A DNA stretch of 64,000 nucleotides from Flavobacterium cheniae (GCF_004363695.1 NZ_SNZC01000001.1:618431-682430); one strand, 5' to 3'. Positions 42,423-52,021 are shown, counted from the first letter of the stretch. Notes: generated by a model from the letters alone, not told the origin. Program-made: numbers and translations.

Positions 42423-42993
42423 TTTCTGCAGTTAAGAATGATTCGTTTGAAAATGGTTCAATAACTTCTTCCTTTTTAGGTGGATTGATTTTTTGGGAAA
42501 CCAAATTTTTAATAATTTGGGCATCAGCCAAAAGCAAACCCGGAATTTCTAAATCCGAACTACTACCACCTGCGGTGAATAATTCGATGGAAGCCAAACC
42601 TAATTTTCGAGAAATAAATCCTTGGTGTAAAGCTACGTGTTGTACTCTGTTAAAAGGAATAATTGTAGTCGTTTCCGAAATTAAACCTGATTTATAAATG
42701 GTGTCATGTTCTCTAAAAGCATAACCTTTTTTATTGAAACTAAGCTTTGTATAAACTATTAATCCAGCAAGAAAAACCAAAATTCCAATAAGAATTAAAA
42801 TCCAAGTAGTACTTGAAAAAGCATCTTTTTTAAAGTAAAATAAGGTAGAAAATCCACCAATTATTAAAATAAAAAGCAATAAAAAATTAAAAAGTAAAAC
42901 GTTTATATACTTTGGATGAAGTCCTTTTAATTGAACTTCTTCAAATTTTGGAAGTTGGTCAATTTCGATTGGATTATTTGTGAATTCGTTCAT
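42415..42993 (-). CDS. Small PH-domain membrane protein (YdbS-like)
   Basis: Two membrane helices (FNFLLLFILIIGGFSTL and TWILILIGILVFLAGLIV) precede one bacterial PH domain with KGYAFREHDTIYKSGLISET, then TTIIPFNRVQHVALHQGFIS and a GGSSSDLEIPGL loop. It is the short partner of the YdbT-like protein just downstream, 8-bp overlap. Likely forms a complex with it in the inner membrane. Confidence 0.85.
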   Translation of the reverse strand: MNEFTNNPIEIDQLPKFEEVQLKGLHPKYINVLLFNFLLLFILIIGGFSTLFYFKKDAFSSTTWILILIGILVFLAGLIVYTKLSFNKKGYAFREHDTIYKSGLISETTTIIPFNRVQHVALHQGFISRKLGLASIELFTAGGSSSDLEIPGLLLADAQIIKNLVSQKINPPKKEEVIEPFSNESFLTAENE

Positions 42994-42996
42994 AGT

Positions 42997-43587
42997 TTAA
43001 AATTTAAAACCAAGACCTACATTAATAAAATGCGTATTTGCAGTTCCATCTATATCATTAGAATTTATAGGAAAATATTTGTAACTTCCTTCAATAAAAA
43101 GCAAATCAGAAACATGATATTTTAAACCTGGATTAATTGTAAATCCATTAAAATTAACTTTTCGTTCTCTTGGCATTAAAGCAGGATCCATTGGGTCAAA
43201 AATACCCGTAACGTATTCTATTTTATTAGAAAAGAAAGCGTATCCAATACCAAAGAAAGGTCTTAATTTACCTTTAAAAGCATCTACTTCTATACTTGCA
43301 TTTGGATTCCAAATTAAAATATGATTTGGAAGAAAATAATCTCTAGACTTTAAATAATCGATAGTTAAACCTCCAAAAACCGAAATTGTTTCGTCTTTAT
43401 AAATCGCGTAATTACCTGAAATTCCAACAACACCATTAAAGCCGTCGCTGATAATGTTTTCATTACGAAGATTCCCAACGTAGTGAACTCCTAGTTGAAA
43501 TTTACGCTCTTTTTTAACCTCTTGACTTTCTTGAGCCATTGATAAATTACTTAAGAATAGTAATAACCCGAATGCGATTTTTTTCAT
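42997..43587 (-). CDS. Outer-membrane beta-barrel protein
   Basis: ATG at 43587 (MKKIAFGLLLFLSNLSMAQ) gives a clear signal peptide; the in-frame start six codons earlier is less likely. Alternating strands such as QLGVHYVGNLRN, ISVFGGLTIDYLK and a last strand ending THFINVGLGFKF, with a terminal Phe, are typical of small OmpA/OmpW-type barrels of about eight strands. Function not known. Confidence 0.72.
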   Translation of the reverse strand: MKKIAFGLLLFLSNLSMAQESQEVKKERKFQLGVHYVGNLRNENIISDGFNGVVGISGNYAIYKDETISVFGGLTIDYLKSRDYFLPNHILIWNPNASIEVDAFKGKLRPFFGIGYAFFSNKIEYVTGIFDPMDPALMPRERKVNFNGFTINPGLKYHVSDLLFIEGSYKYFPINSNDIDGTANTHFINVGLGFKF

Positions 43588-43591
43588 GGTA

Positions 43592-44182
43592 TTATTTGTA
43601 ATCATTTAGATTTTGAACTTCAATAAATTGATTTAATACTTCTAACTCATTTTCTTTAAAATCTTTTATAGGAAAATTAAAAACCTTATCCGATTTCATA
43701 AGAGCAATAGCTAAATTATTATTTTCCATTGTGATATTTTTTATATCGGATTTTGAATAATCTTCAAAGTAATTATTTTCAATAATTGTTAAAAAATTTT
43801 GTTTAACTATCAAATGATAGTTTAATTGCTTGAGATTTATAAAACTTAAAAACAATATATTGTAAAAACTAAAATCTGGTAATTCTTTATCTCTTACAAA
43901 AACAAGAACTTGAGTTAAAGCTGCCAAAATAAGAAATACCATTAAAAAAAAATCAAACCCAGAAAATTTGTATTTATGTCTACCAATTATTGTCCAATCA
44001 TTTTTATAAATTTTCCATTTCAAATATGAGTAAAAAGATAATTCAATCAACAAGAATAAAATACAAAAAAACTTTCCAACATTATTTAATTCCAATGAAT
44101 CATTAATCCATAAAAAAAATGAATAAAGAATTGTTAGAAAAACAGTAAAAAGAATAAAATAATATGATTTGAATTTCAGCAT
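43592..44182 (-). CDS. Hypothetical membrane protein with PH-like tail
   Basis: ATG at 44182 is taken; a TTG lies one codon earlier. Four hydrophobic helices in the first 130 residues are followed by a short soluble tail (NFLTIIENNYFEDYSKSDIK, then FNFPIKDFKENELEVLNQFI) resembling a small PH-like fold. Unknown function. It lies between the barrel gene and menB, with gaps of 4 and 14 bp. Confidence 0.55.
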   Translation of the reverse strand: MLKFKSYYFILFTVFLTILYSFFLWINDSLELNNVGKFFCILFLLIELSFYSYLKWKIYKNDWTIIGRHKYKFSGFDFFLMVFLILAALTQVLVFVRDKELPDFSFYNILFLSFINLKQLNYHLIVKQNFLTIIENNYFEDYSKSDIKNITMENNNLAIALMKSDKVFNFPIKDFKENELEVLNQFIEVQNLNDYK

Positions 44183-44196
44183 CAAAATTTGATTGA

Positions 44197-45036
44197 TTAA
44201 GGCAAATATTTCTTTTCAAAATTAGGCTTACGTTTTTCTAAGAACGCATCTCTTCCTTCTTTTGCTTCGTCTGTCATGTAGGCTAAACGAGTAGCTTCAC
44301 CTGCAAAAACTTGTTGTCCTACCATGCCATCATCCGTTAAATTCATTGCGAATTTTAGCATTTTAATTGATGTTGGTGATTTCGCTAGAATTTCTTGTGC
44401 CCATTCATAAGCAGTATCTTCTAACTCAGCATGAGGAATTACGGCATTTACCATTCCCATTTCAAAAGCATCTTGCGCTGAGTAATTTCTACCTAAGAAG
44501 AAAATTTCTCTCGCTTTCTTTTGTCCTACCATTTTAGCTAAATAAGCCGAACCGTAACCACCATCAAAACTAGTTACATCTGCATCCGTTTGTTTGAAAA
44601 TAGCGTGTTCTTTACTCGCTAACGTTAAATCACAAACCACATGAAGCGAGTGTCCGCCACCAACAGCCCAACCCGGAACAACACAAATAACAGCTTTTGG
44701 CATGAAACGAATCATACGTTGTACTTCTAAAATATTCAATCTGTGGTAACCGTCATCTCCAACATAACCTTGGTGTCCACGAGCTTTTTGATCGCCACCA
44801 CTGCAAAAACTCCAAATTCCATCTTTAGAACTTGGTCCTTCCGCAGAAAGTAATACAACTCCAATTGACGTATCTTCTTGGGCATCATAAAATGCTTCAA
44901 TTAATTCTTTGGTTGTTTTAGGACGAAAGGCGTTTCTAACGTCTGGACGATTGAAAGCGATTCTTGCAACGCCATCACATTTTTTATAAGTTATATCTTC
45001 AAATTCTCTAACGGTTTTCCAATTGATATTGCTCAT
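44197..45036 (-). CDS. menB: 1,4-Dihydroxy-2-naphthoyl-CoA synthase
   Basis: This 279-residue crotonase-fold enzyme carries FNRPDVRNAFRP, the oxyanion region FCSGGDQKARG, VGGGHSLHVVCDLTLAS and the active-site segment TDADVTSFDGGYGSAYLA typical of MenB. It closes o-succinylbenzoyl-CoA to DHNA-CoA. It is the first gene of a long minus-strand run that ends with miaE and includes menA and menC, so menaquinone genes are scattered within one transcription direction. Confidence 0.94.
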   Translation of the reverse strand: MSNINWKTVREFEDITYKKCDGVARIAFNRPDVRNAFRPKTTKELIEAFYDAQEDTSIGVVLLSAEGPSSKDGIWSFCSGGDQKARGHQGYVGDDGYHRLNILEVQRMIRFMPKAVICVVPGWAVGGGHSLHVVCDLTLASKEHAIFKQTDADVTSFDGGYGSAYLAKMVGQKKAREIFFLGRNYSAQDAFEMGMVNAVIPHAELEDTAYEWAQEILAKSPTSIKMLKFAMNLTDDGMVGQQVFAGEATRLAYMTDEAKEGRDAFLEKRKPNFEKKYLP

Positions 45037-45140
45037 TTTTCAAATATTTAAAATAGATATTGTAATTTTTTTTAAATGTAAATTTCCGTAAAAATAATTC
45101 ATTTTTTGCATTATATTGCAAGTTCAAAACAATTAGATTC

Positions 45141-46259
45141 ATGAAAAAACTATATATAGGATTACTGTTTGCATCTGGGCTATTTTCGGCTTCGGCTCAA
45201 AACTATGAATTTCAGAAAGTTAATGATGTCGAATGTTTGCCGGTCATCTCTCAAGATATTACAGGAACGTGTTGGAGTTTCTCAACTTCTTCGTTTTTAG
45301 AATCCGAAATTATTCGCTTAACAGGAAAGAAAATCGACCTTTCAGAGATGTATCAAGCGAGAACTACCTATCCATTAAAAGCCGAAAACTATGTTTTACG
45401 ACAAGGAAAAGCAAATTTTAGTGAAGGCGCTTTGGCTCATGATGTAATCACTAGTGTAACAAAATACGGATTAGTTCCTAATAGCATTTATGATGGATTA
45501 AATGATGACGCCAGCAAACATAACCATGCAGAAATGGTTGCAGTTTTAGAAGCGATGTTAAAAACGTATGTTTCAAATCCAAGTGGTAAATTATCTAAAA
45601 ATTGGAAACAAGCGGTTAATGCTGTTTTGGATATTTATTTGGGAAGTATTCCAACCAAATTTGAATACGAAGGCAAAAATTATACTCCAAAATCATTTGC
45701 TGAATTCACTAAAATTAAGCCTGAAAATTATGTGACCTTGACTTCATTTACTCATGAAGCGAATTACAAACCGTTCATTTTGAATATTCCAGATAATTTT
45801 TCAAACGGTAGTATGTACAATTTGCCTTTAGATGAATTTATTGCCAATATTGATAATGCATTAGCAAACGGTTATTCCCTTTCATTAGATTGTGACGTTT
45901 CTGAACCAACATTTTCAGGAAAATATGGAGTGGCTTTTGTTCCAGAAAAAGAAGAAGATACTAAAACGGGGTTGGGTGAAATTATCATTGAAAAAAATAT
46001 CACACCTGAATATCGCCAACAAGAATTTGAAAATTTATCTACCACTGACGACCATTTAATGCACATCGTTGGAAAAGTAAAAGACCAAAAAGGAAATGTA
46101 TATTACAAAGTAAAAAATTCTTGGGGAAGCGACGAAAAGAAAGTGGCTAACGGTGGTTATGTTTACATGAGTGTGCCTTATATGAAATTAAAAGCAATAT
46201 CAGTTATGGTTCACAAAGATGGAATTTCAAAAGAAACTAAGAAGAAGTTAGGATTGTAA
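45141..46259 (+). CDS. Secreted C1-family cysteine peptidase (bleomycin hydrolase/PepC-like)
   Basis: The signal peptide MKKLYIGLLFASGLFSASAQ ends near residue 20. Catalytic Cys lies in ITGTCWSFSTSSF near residue 44, His in TDDHLMHIVG near 305 and Asn in KVKNSWGSD near 326, so the papain triad is complete. PepC relatives are cytoplasmic; here the signal peptide predicts export. It heads a plus-strand trio with the next two genes (1-bp gap and 11-bp overlap). A TATATTGC sequence just upstream is a weak promoter candidate. Confidence 0.9.
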   Translation: MKKLYIGLLFASGLFSASAQNYEFQKVNDVECLPVISQDITGTCWSFSTSSFLESEIIRLTGKKIDLSEMYQARTTYPLKAENYVLRQGKANFSEGALAHDVITSVTKYGLVPNSIYDGLNDDASKHNHAEMVAVLEAMLKTYVSNPSGKLSKNWKQAVNAVLDIYLGSIPTKFEYEGKNYTPKSFAEFTKIKPENYVTLTSFTHEANYKPFILNIPDNFSNGSMYNLPLDEFIANIDNALANGYSLSLDCDVSEPTFSGKYGVAFVPEKEEDTKTGLGEIIIEKNITPEYRQQEFENLSTTDDHLMHIVGKVKDQKGNVYYKVKNSWGSDEKKVANGGYVYMSVPYMKLKAISVMVHKDGISKETKKKLGL

Positions 46260-46260
46260 T

Positions 46261-46707
46261 ATGTTTTTTAAATCGGCCACAAGCAAAATAAATAAGTACA
46301 TTTTAATTGGTGCGATTGTTTTTATGTATTTAATGACAATTCCAACATTATATGACGATTCGATTGAGCCTTTCCTTATTATTTTTGGAATTAATCTAAT
46401 CATTACACTATTTTTGCTTTGGACATATAAAACTACTTTTTATATTTTAAAAAATGATACGCTAATATGGAAATCCGGCCCATTTAAGGGGACTATTGAA
46501 ATAAAGAATATCAATAAAATTGAATATCACAAAGGAATTATTGTGCCAACAATTTGGAAACCAGCATTAAGTCATATAGGTTTAATTATCACTTATAACA
46601 AATATGATGATATTTACATTTCGCCCGAAAAAAGCGAACAATTTATTACACAATTATTAGAAACAAACCCAAATATTACGATTAAGAATACCCCATATGA
46701 TTTATAA
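46261..46707 (+). CDS. Small PH-domain membrane protein
   Basis: Two N-terminal membrane helices (YILIGAIVFMYLMTIPTL and FLIIFGINLIITLFLLW) are followed by a PH-like beta domain: FYILKNDTLIWKSGPFKGTI, IKNINKIEYHKGI and a terminal helix with EQFITQLLE. It starts 1 bp after the peptidase stop. The fold resembles bPH_6/DUF1200-type proteins. Role unknown. Confidence 0.65.
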   Translation: MFFKSATSKINKYILIGAIVFMYLMTIPTLYDDSIEPFLIIFGINLIITLFLLWTYKTTFYILKNDTLIWKSGPFKGTIEIKNINKIEYHKGIIVPTIWKPALSHIGLIITYNKYDDIYISPEKSEQFITQLLETNPNITIKNTPYDL

Positions 46708-47878
46708 ATTACTCACCATAAGCCTATTATTTTTAGTTACAAGTTGCCAAGATAAGCCTGACAAAGCAAAAGAATCCACTATTAAAGATAAGGAAGGGAA
46801 TGTATCTGAATTTGCTGTTAATTTTTCACCTCTTACCACTATTTATAAAAAAAGAATGGGAAATGAAGTGGAAGCATTTTATGACTCAAAATTCAATTCA
46901 AAAGATTTTAGTGGTTCGTTTTTAGTAGCAAAAAATGGCGAAATTCTATATGAAAATTATAGCGGATATGCCTACAAAGAAAAAGGCGATTCCATCAAAC
47001 AAAATACACCTTTGCACATTGCTTCAGTGAGTAAAGTGATTACGGCTGTAACCATTTTAAAATTAGTTGATGCTAAAAAACTAAAATTAGACGATTTTGT
47101 AACTTCTATTTTACCTGAATTTCCACACGAAAAAACAACCGTAAGAATGTTGTTGAATCACAGAAGTGGTTTACGAAATTATGCCTATTTTACTGATGAT
47201 AAAGGCGTTTGGGATAAAAAGAAAACACTAACCAATCAAGATGTTTTAACACTTTTAGCTACAAAAAACATTGGTTTAGAATCAACACCTGGAACTCGTT
47301 TTGGGTATTGCAACACCAATTATGCTTTATTAGCTTTAATCATTGAAAAAGTTGAGAAAAAGACTTATCCAAAAGTGCTTCAAGAATTAATTTTTGATCC
47401 ATTAGGAATGAAAAACACTTTTGTTTTTGATGATTTAACAAAGCAAGACAGCGTGAGTCAGTCTTATAAAAATAATTATTTACGATTGGCTTTTGAATAT
47501 TTAGACCAAGTGTATGGAGATAAAAACATCTACTCCACACCTCGCGATTTATTACAATTTGATTTGGCTTTATATTCTGATAAATTTTTGAGCCCAGCTA
47601 TGAAAGCCGAAATGTTAAAAGGTTATAGCTATGAACGTAAAGGAACCAGAAATTATGGTTTAGGAATTCGTATGTTAGAATTTGAAACTGGACAACAATA
47701 TTTCTTTCACAACGGTTGGTGGCATGGAAATACTTCATCTTATGTAACACTGGTAAAAGATTCGGTTACGATAATAGCGATTTCTAATAAATTCACAAGA
47801 AAACCTTATCAAACAAAGAGATTGGCACCAAAATTTGGCGATTATCCGTTTAAATTTAATGACGAAGAAGGCGAATAA
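46697..47878 (+). CDS. Serine hydrolase, class C beta-lactamase/penicillin-binding-like lipoprotein
   Basis: The lipoprotein signal MIYKLLTISLLFLVTSCQD places the lipobox Cys at 17. Catalytic SxxK is SVSK near residues 110-113 (HIASVSKVITAV), the YxN motif is YCN within RFGYCNTNYALL, and HNGWWHGN replaces the third KTG-type box. This is the class C beta-lactamase/esterase family; substrate uncertain. It overlaps the PH-domain gene by 11 bp. Confidence 0.88.
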   Translation: MIYKLLTISLLFLVTSCQDKPDKAKESTIKDKEGNVSEFAVNFSPLTTIYKKRMGNEVEAFYDSKFNSKDFSGSFLVAKNGEILYENYSGYAYKEKGDSIKQNTPLHIASVSKVITAVTILKLVDAKKLKLDDFVTSILPEFPHEKTTVRMLLNHRSGLRNYAYFTDDKGVWDKKKTLTNQDVLTLLATKNIGLESTPGTRFGYCNTNYALLALIIEKVEKKTYPKVLQELIFDPLGMKNTFVFDDLTKQDSVSQSYKNNYLRLAFEYLDQVYGDKNIYSTPRDLLQFDLALYSDKFLSPAMKAEMLKGYSYERKGTRNYGLGIRMLEFETGQQYFFHNGWWHGNTSSYVTLVKDSVTIIAISNKFTRKPYQTKRLAPKFGDYPFKFNDEEGE

Positions 47879-48757
47879 TTAACCGATTTTCACCGAAGTC
47901 ATCGTTAACGAACCACCAACTGCTTTATCGTTAAAGAATTCTACTTTATCATTATCGGTTTGTAATGCCAAAATGTAGAGTAATGGATAATAATGATCTG
48001 GTGACGGAATGGCTAATATAGCTGATTTGTTTAGTTTTTCGTATTGAATTAATTCTTTATGAAAACCATTTGAAATTTTATTTTTGAAGATATCATTCAT
48101 TTCTAAAGCCCAATCAAATCCGTATTCGGGTTCATTTAATTTATCCCAAGCTACCATTCGTAAATTGTGCACCATATTACCACTTCCGATAATTAGAACT
48201 CCTTTTTTACGAAGTGAAAGTAATTGTTTTGCTAATTCATAATGATAAGCTGCTGGTTTATAATAATCGATACTTAATTGTAAAACTGGAATATCAGCAT
48301 CAGGATACATATGTTTTACAACCGACCAAGTACCGTGATCTAATCCCCAATCATGGTCCAATTCCACTGCCGGATTTGTAATTAGTTTTTGAATTTCTGT
48401 CGCTAATTCAGGACTTCCAGGTGCTGGATATTGCACATCAAATAACGCTTGTGGAAAACCTCCAAAATCGTGAATCGTTTTTGGATTTGGCATTGCGGTA
48501 ACTAATGTTCCTTTTGTTAACCAATGCGCCGAAATTACCACAACTGCTTTTGGTGTTGGAATTTCCTTACCCATTTGCTGCCAACGTTTTGAAAACTCAT
48601 TGTCTTCAATAGCATTCATAGGCGAACCGTGTCCTATGAATAAAACGGGCATCTTCTCCTCTTCTTCTCCTAATCCTTTTGTCCAATCATAGAACGGTTG
48701 TATACTTGCCATAGCGATTCCTCCTGAAAGTAATGTTATGAAATTCTTGCGATTCAT
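47879..48757 (-). CDS. ygiD: 4,5-DOPA dioxygenase extradiol-like protein
   Basis: This 292-residue protein belongs to the LigB-type extradiol dioxygenase family: FIGHGSPMNAI (metal His), VVISAHWLTKG, HDFGGFPQALFDVQYPAPG and DHGTWSVVKHMYP are the family's ligand and active-site segments. The first 20 residues (MNRKNFITLLSGGIAMASIQ) add a hydrophobic leader not found in E. coli YgiD, perhaps an export signal. It abuts the beta-lactamase gene tail to tail. Confidence 0.88.
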   Translation of the reverse strand: MNRKNFITLLSGGIAMASIQPFYDWTKGLGEEEEKMPVLFIGHGSPMNAIEDNEFSKRWQQMGKEIPTPKAVVVISAHWLTKGTLVTAMPNPKTIHDFGGFPQALFDVQYPAPGSPELATEIQKLITNPAVELDHDWGLDHGTWSVVKHMYPDADIPVLQLSIDYYKPAAYHYELAKQLLSLRKKGVLIIGSGNMVHNLRMVAWDKLNEPEYGFDWALEMNDIFKNKISNGFHKELIQYEKLNKSAILAIPSPDHYYPLLYILALQTDNDKVEFFNDKAVGGSLTMTSVKIG

Positions 48758-48847
48758 AAATTAATATTTGTATATACAAATATATTGATAAAATTAAAAT
48801 TAAATACTAATTGATTGTTAAAAACGTTATCTCTAAAATCATACGAA

Positions 48848-49495
48848 ATGAAAACCCTTATTTTATTACTAACTATCTCATTAACTAATTATTCAGTTAT
48901 AAAAACAAGCATTGAAAAAGATAGAAATTTGTTGCAAAAAAAATACATTTCAAATGAAAATAAATCAGAAACAATTGAAGAAGCCAAAACTAAATTAACA
49001 GCCTATTTATATAACGATATTTTTAATAATTGGTATTCAACTAAATGGAGCTTTGAAGGTCATTCTGAAACACCAAAACAAGGAACAATTGCTTGCGGAT
49101 ACTTTGTTTCAACCACTTTAAGAGATGTAGGATTCAATCTAAACCGATACAAATTAGCACAAAAAAGTCCTGAAGAAGAAGCAAAAGTAATTGCATGCGG
49201 GACTTCGATTGAGAAACGTGAAAACATTTCTAAACAAGAATTAAAAAAGTATTTTCTAAAACAAAAAGATGGTATCTACTTTATTGGCTTAGATTTTCAT
49301 GTTGGGTACATTTATAAAAATAATCAAGAAATTTATTTCATTCATTCCAATTATATTGATAATAAAGGCGTGATGAAAGAAACAATTGAAAATTCTAAAG
49401 CTATTGTGAGTTCAAAATACTTTATAGTAAATATTACTCACAATGATAAACTAATAAAGAAATGGCTAATGAAAGAAGTCGTAACTACAAATTAA
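48848..49495 (+). CDS. Exported protein with NlpC/P60- or CHAP-like amidase features
   Basis: ATG at 48848 (MKTLILLLTISLTNYS) gives a signal-like N terminus; the in-frame start at 48815 adds unrelated residues. A papain-like arrangement is visible: IACGYFVSTTLRDVG (Cys followed by a helix, like DCSGFV in NlpC/P60), then GLDFHVGYIYK (candidate His) and FIHSNY. This suggests a cell-wall amidase or peptidase fold, but the family is not one I can name. Stands alone. Confidence 0.6.
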   Translation: MKTLILLLTISLTNYSVIKTSIEKDRNLLQKKYISNENKSETIEEAKTKLTAYLYNDIFNNWYSTKWSFEGHSETPKQGTIACGYFVSTTLRDVGFNLNRYKLAQKSPEEEAKVIACGTSIEKRENISKQELKKYFLKQKDGIYFIGLDFHVGYIYKNNQEIYFIHSNYIDNKGVMKETIENSKAIVSSKYFIVNITHNDKLIKKWLMKEVVTTN

Positions 49496-49772
49496 GCAAT
49501 TCAATTTTGAAATGTCTCAAAATGAAGAAAATTGAAATCACATTACAAAATAATGAAAGCCAGTAATATTTGCTATAATCATCTTGATTAACAGCAATTT
49601 CATACAAATTTAAAAGTGGTAAAACTACGATAGCTATCCAAATTGGAATCCAAATGATTTCAGTTTCAAAACCAATAAAATGAATGGTATCAAAATTTTG
49701 AAAAATGCCAACAAACGTTAGTAATAAAACTAATATGCTTAGAAAAAGATATATTTTATTCTTTGTTGTCAT
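49485..49772 (-). CDS. Small three-helix membrane protein, 95 residues
   Basis: Three hydrophobic helices (about 8-24, 36-54 and 68-86) fill the protein. It overlaps the end of the convergent exported-protein gene by 11 bp and lies 1 bp from the CvfB-like gene stop. No family recognised. Confidence 0.55.
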   Translation of the reverse strand: MTTKNKIYLFLSILVLLLTFVGIFQNFDTIHFIGFETEIIWIPIWIAIVVLPLLNLYEIAVNQDDYSKYYWLSLFCNVISIFFILRHFKIELLNL

Positions 49773-49773
49773 T

Positions 49774-50610
49774 TTAAACCAAATAAATTCCGTCTTCCTT
49801 GATTTCGATTAACTTTTGTTTGTATAAATTTCCAACGGCTTTTTTGAAATTCTTTTTACTCATTTTCAATACCGTTTTAATGTCTTCTGGATGCGAATTA
49901 TCAGTTAAACGTAAGAAACCACGATTTGCTTTTAATTCGTCTAAAATAACTTGAGAAGAAGGTTCGATTGCCTCTACTCCTACTTTACGCAATAATACAT
50001 CAATTTTTCCGTCAGGGCGAATGTTTTTGATATAACCAACGGTTTTCATTCCTGGTTTTACATCCGTATATACCTCATTTTTATAAGCTAAGCCTTTGTA
50101 TTTCTGATTGATAATAACATTGATTCCACCATCTGTAATATGAGAAATTAAGATATTTACTTCTTCATTTGGTTCCAAATCAACATTTTCATTCGTCAAA
50201 TATTTATTGGTTCTACTTGAAGCTACCAAACGATTCGTTTTATCATCCATATGCATGTAAACCAAATAACGCTTTCCAACTTCCATTGGTCGCGCTTGTT
50301 CTTTGAATGGAACAAATAAATCTTTCTCTAATCCCCAATCTAAAAAAGCACCAAACTGATTCATGTAATTTACTTTTAAATGCGCAAATTCATTCAGTTT
50401 GATATAGGGTTTAAGCGTAGTTGCTACAGGACGTTCTTCATGATCAAGATAGATAAATACAGTTAAATCATCTCCAATAGAAAATTCTTTTGGCACGTAT
50501 TTATTCGGTAACAAAACATCATCTTCTTGTGTTTCTTCACTTCCTAAAAACAAACCAACTTTAGTATCTCTTAATATTTTTAACGTATTGAACTCTCCTA
50601 TATGTAACAT
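49774..50610 (-). CDS. S1-domain RNA-binding protein, CvfB-like
   Basis: ATG at 50610 (MLHIGEFNTLKILRDTKVGLFL) is the family's usual start; in-frame codons before it are extra. S1-like beta barrels are visible in series: KVNYMNQFGAFLDWGLEKDL, then NILISHITDGGINVIINQKYKG and VGYIKNIRPDGKIDVLL, followed by a C-terminal winged helix (MSKKNFKKAVGNLYKQKLI). This is the layout of CvfB/YitL regulators known from Firmicutes and Bacteroidota. Target RNAs unknown. Confidence 0.88.
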   Translation of the reverse strand: MLHIGEFNTLKILRDTKVGLFLGSEETQEDDVLLPNKYVPKEFSIGDDLTVFIYLDHEERPVATTLKPYIKLNEFAHLKVNYMNQFGAFLDWGLEKDLFVPFKEQARPMEVGKRYLVYMHMDDKTNRLVASSRTNKYLTNENVDLEPNEEVNILISHITDGGINVIINQKYKGLAYKNEVYTDVKPGMKTVGYIKNIRPDGKIDVLLRKVGVEAIEPSSQVILDELKANRGFLRLTDNSHPEDIKTVLKMSKKNFKKAVGNLYKQKLIEIKEDGIYLV

Positions 50611-50683
50611 AATAAAATAAATAAAGTGCAAAGGTAAGCATTTTAAAAATTAGAATTTAGAAATCGGAAATCCAGAAAATGAA

Positions 50684-50716
50684 AAAACCACAAATCATTA
50701 ACTGACTTGTGGTTTT
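50684..50716 (-). terminator. Terminator after the porin gene
   Basis: AAAACCACAA at 50684-50693 pairs with TTGTGGTTTT at 50707-50716, leaving a 13-nt loop. On the minus strand it lies 20 bp after the porin stop and ends in a short T run. Confidence 0.65.
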
Positions 50717-50735
50717 ATGTTATATTTTCTAAGAC

Positions 50736-51953
50736 TTAGATTCCTATTTCTAATTGAAAACGAACGTACCAATTTTGTTTATTACTTCCATCTAAATAAT
50801 CTAAATCAGATAACGTAACTTCACCTTGTAATTTGAAAGCATGTTCCCATAAATATTTAGTAACACCTAACGAATATTGTTTCGAATCAGGAGTCAAAGC
50901 CTGAATATCTTCGTGCATTTTTTGAGTAGAAAAACGACCAATGATTTCGTAGTTTGTTGGAAAAACATAACTTAATTGATAATCCATTCCGCTTCCAACT
51001 GGCACATAGTTAAACTCTGTAATATCATCTGGATTAAAAGCAATTGGATCTTTCGCTGAACGAGACATATAACTTGACATAAAAGCCCAACCGTTATATT
51101 TGAACATTGCATCTAACAATACCGATTTCATTGTTTTTTGTTCGAATAAATCGCCACCTAGTTGACCTTGTGTTCTTCTAGCTAAATTATTTTGATGAAA
51201 TGCACCTGATAATAATAATCTTGGCTTTTCTTCACGAGCTACATCTCCTTCAAAATTAGTTCCGTCTTTTTTAAATGAACCAAAAGGCATTAACTCTAAT
51301 TTTCCAGTTAAAGCTACTCCATCATCAGCAGATTTTGTCCAGTTTCTTCCTTCTCCAGTAGTTACTGCCGTTTTTACATTATATGAAAATTTATCTTTGT
51401 TTTCATTCAAATAGTAGGCTTGAAAACCAAAATCTCTATCGATTGTAAAACGAGCATTATTAATACTTCTATCTGTTAATTGTAAAGCTCCTGATGAATT
51501 TACACGTTGTCGATTTCCTGGTAATTTCGTTTGTCCAAAAAGGAAACTCCAATGCTTATTTGGACGATAAAAAACAGCAGCATCACGAATAATATTGATA
51601 TTTTCTCCGTCTTGAATTTCGCCCACATCACCTGGCGCAAAGGACAATTGAATTACATATAAAAAGTGTGGATTACCTACATAACCATCAAAACGCAAAC
51701 GTAAACGTCTAATTTCTCCTGAATAAGCTGGATCAGCATCTTCATTTTGAATGTAAGTAACTCGGTTTTGCATTCTAAAACGAATATTCAATTGAAATAA
51801 ACTATCTGGTGATGTTATTCCTAATCCTTTTCCATAGCTATAATATGGAAGTGCTGCCAACTTTAAATCGTTGTCTTTTGTGGTTACTTTTATATCTTGA
51901 GCAACAGCAATAGTGCTGATTACAAGTAATAAAAGAGTTACTATTTTTTTCAT
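50736..51953 (-). CDS. Phosphate-selective porin-like outer-membrane protein
   Basis: The signal peptide MKKIVTLLLLVISTIAVAQ precedes a strand-rich beta barrel. Conserved porin OprP/O-like segments include NIRFRMQNRVTYIQ, RRLRLRFDGYVGNPHFLY and NKHWSFLFGQTKLPGNRQR, and the last strand ends NWYVRFQLEIGI. This is the Bacteroidota OprP/O family, trimeric channels for anions such as phosphate. No pho genes are adjacent, so the substrate is an inference. Confidence 0.85.
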   Translation of the reverse strand: MKKIVTLLLLVISTIAVAQDIKVTTKDNDLKLAALPYYSYGKGLGITSPDSLFQLNIRFRMQNRVTYIQNEDADPAYSGEIRRLRLRFDGYVGNPHFLYVIQLSFAPGDVGEIQDGENINIIRDAAVFYRPNKHWSFLFGQTKLPGNRQRVNSSGALQLTDRSINNARFTIDRDFGFQAYYLNENKDKFSYNVKTAVTTGEGRNWTKSADDGVALTGKLELMPFGSFKKDGTNFEGDVAREEKPRLLLSGAFHQNNLARRTQGQLGGDLFEQKTMKSVLLDAMFKYNGWAFMSSYMSRSAKDPIAFNPDDITEFNYVPVGSGMDYQLSYVFPTNYEIIGRFSTQKMHEDIQALTPDSKQYSLGVTKYLWEHAFKLQGEVTLSDLDYLDGSNKQNWYVRFQLEIGI

Positions 51954-52021
51954 TTGTTATGTTGTTGTTTATTTTGCGCAAACTTAACATTAAAACAAGG
52001 TTAAGTATGTTAAGTAAATAT

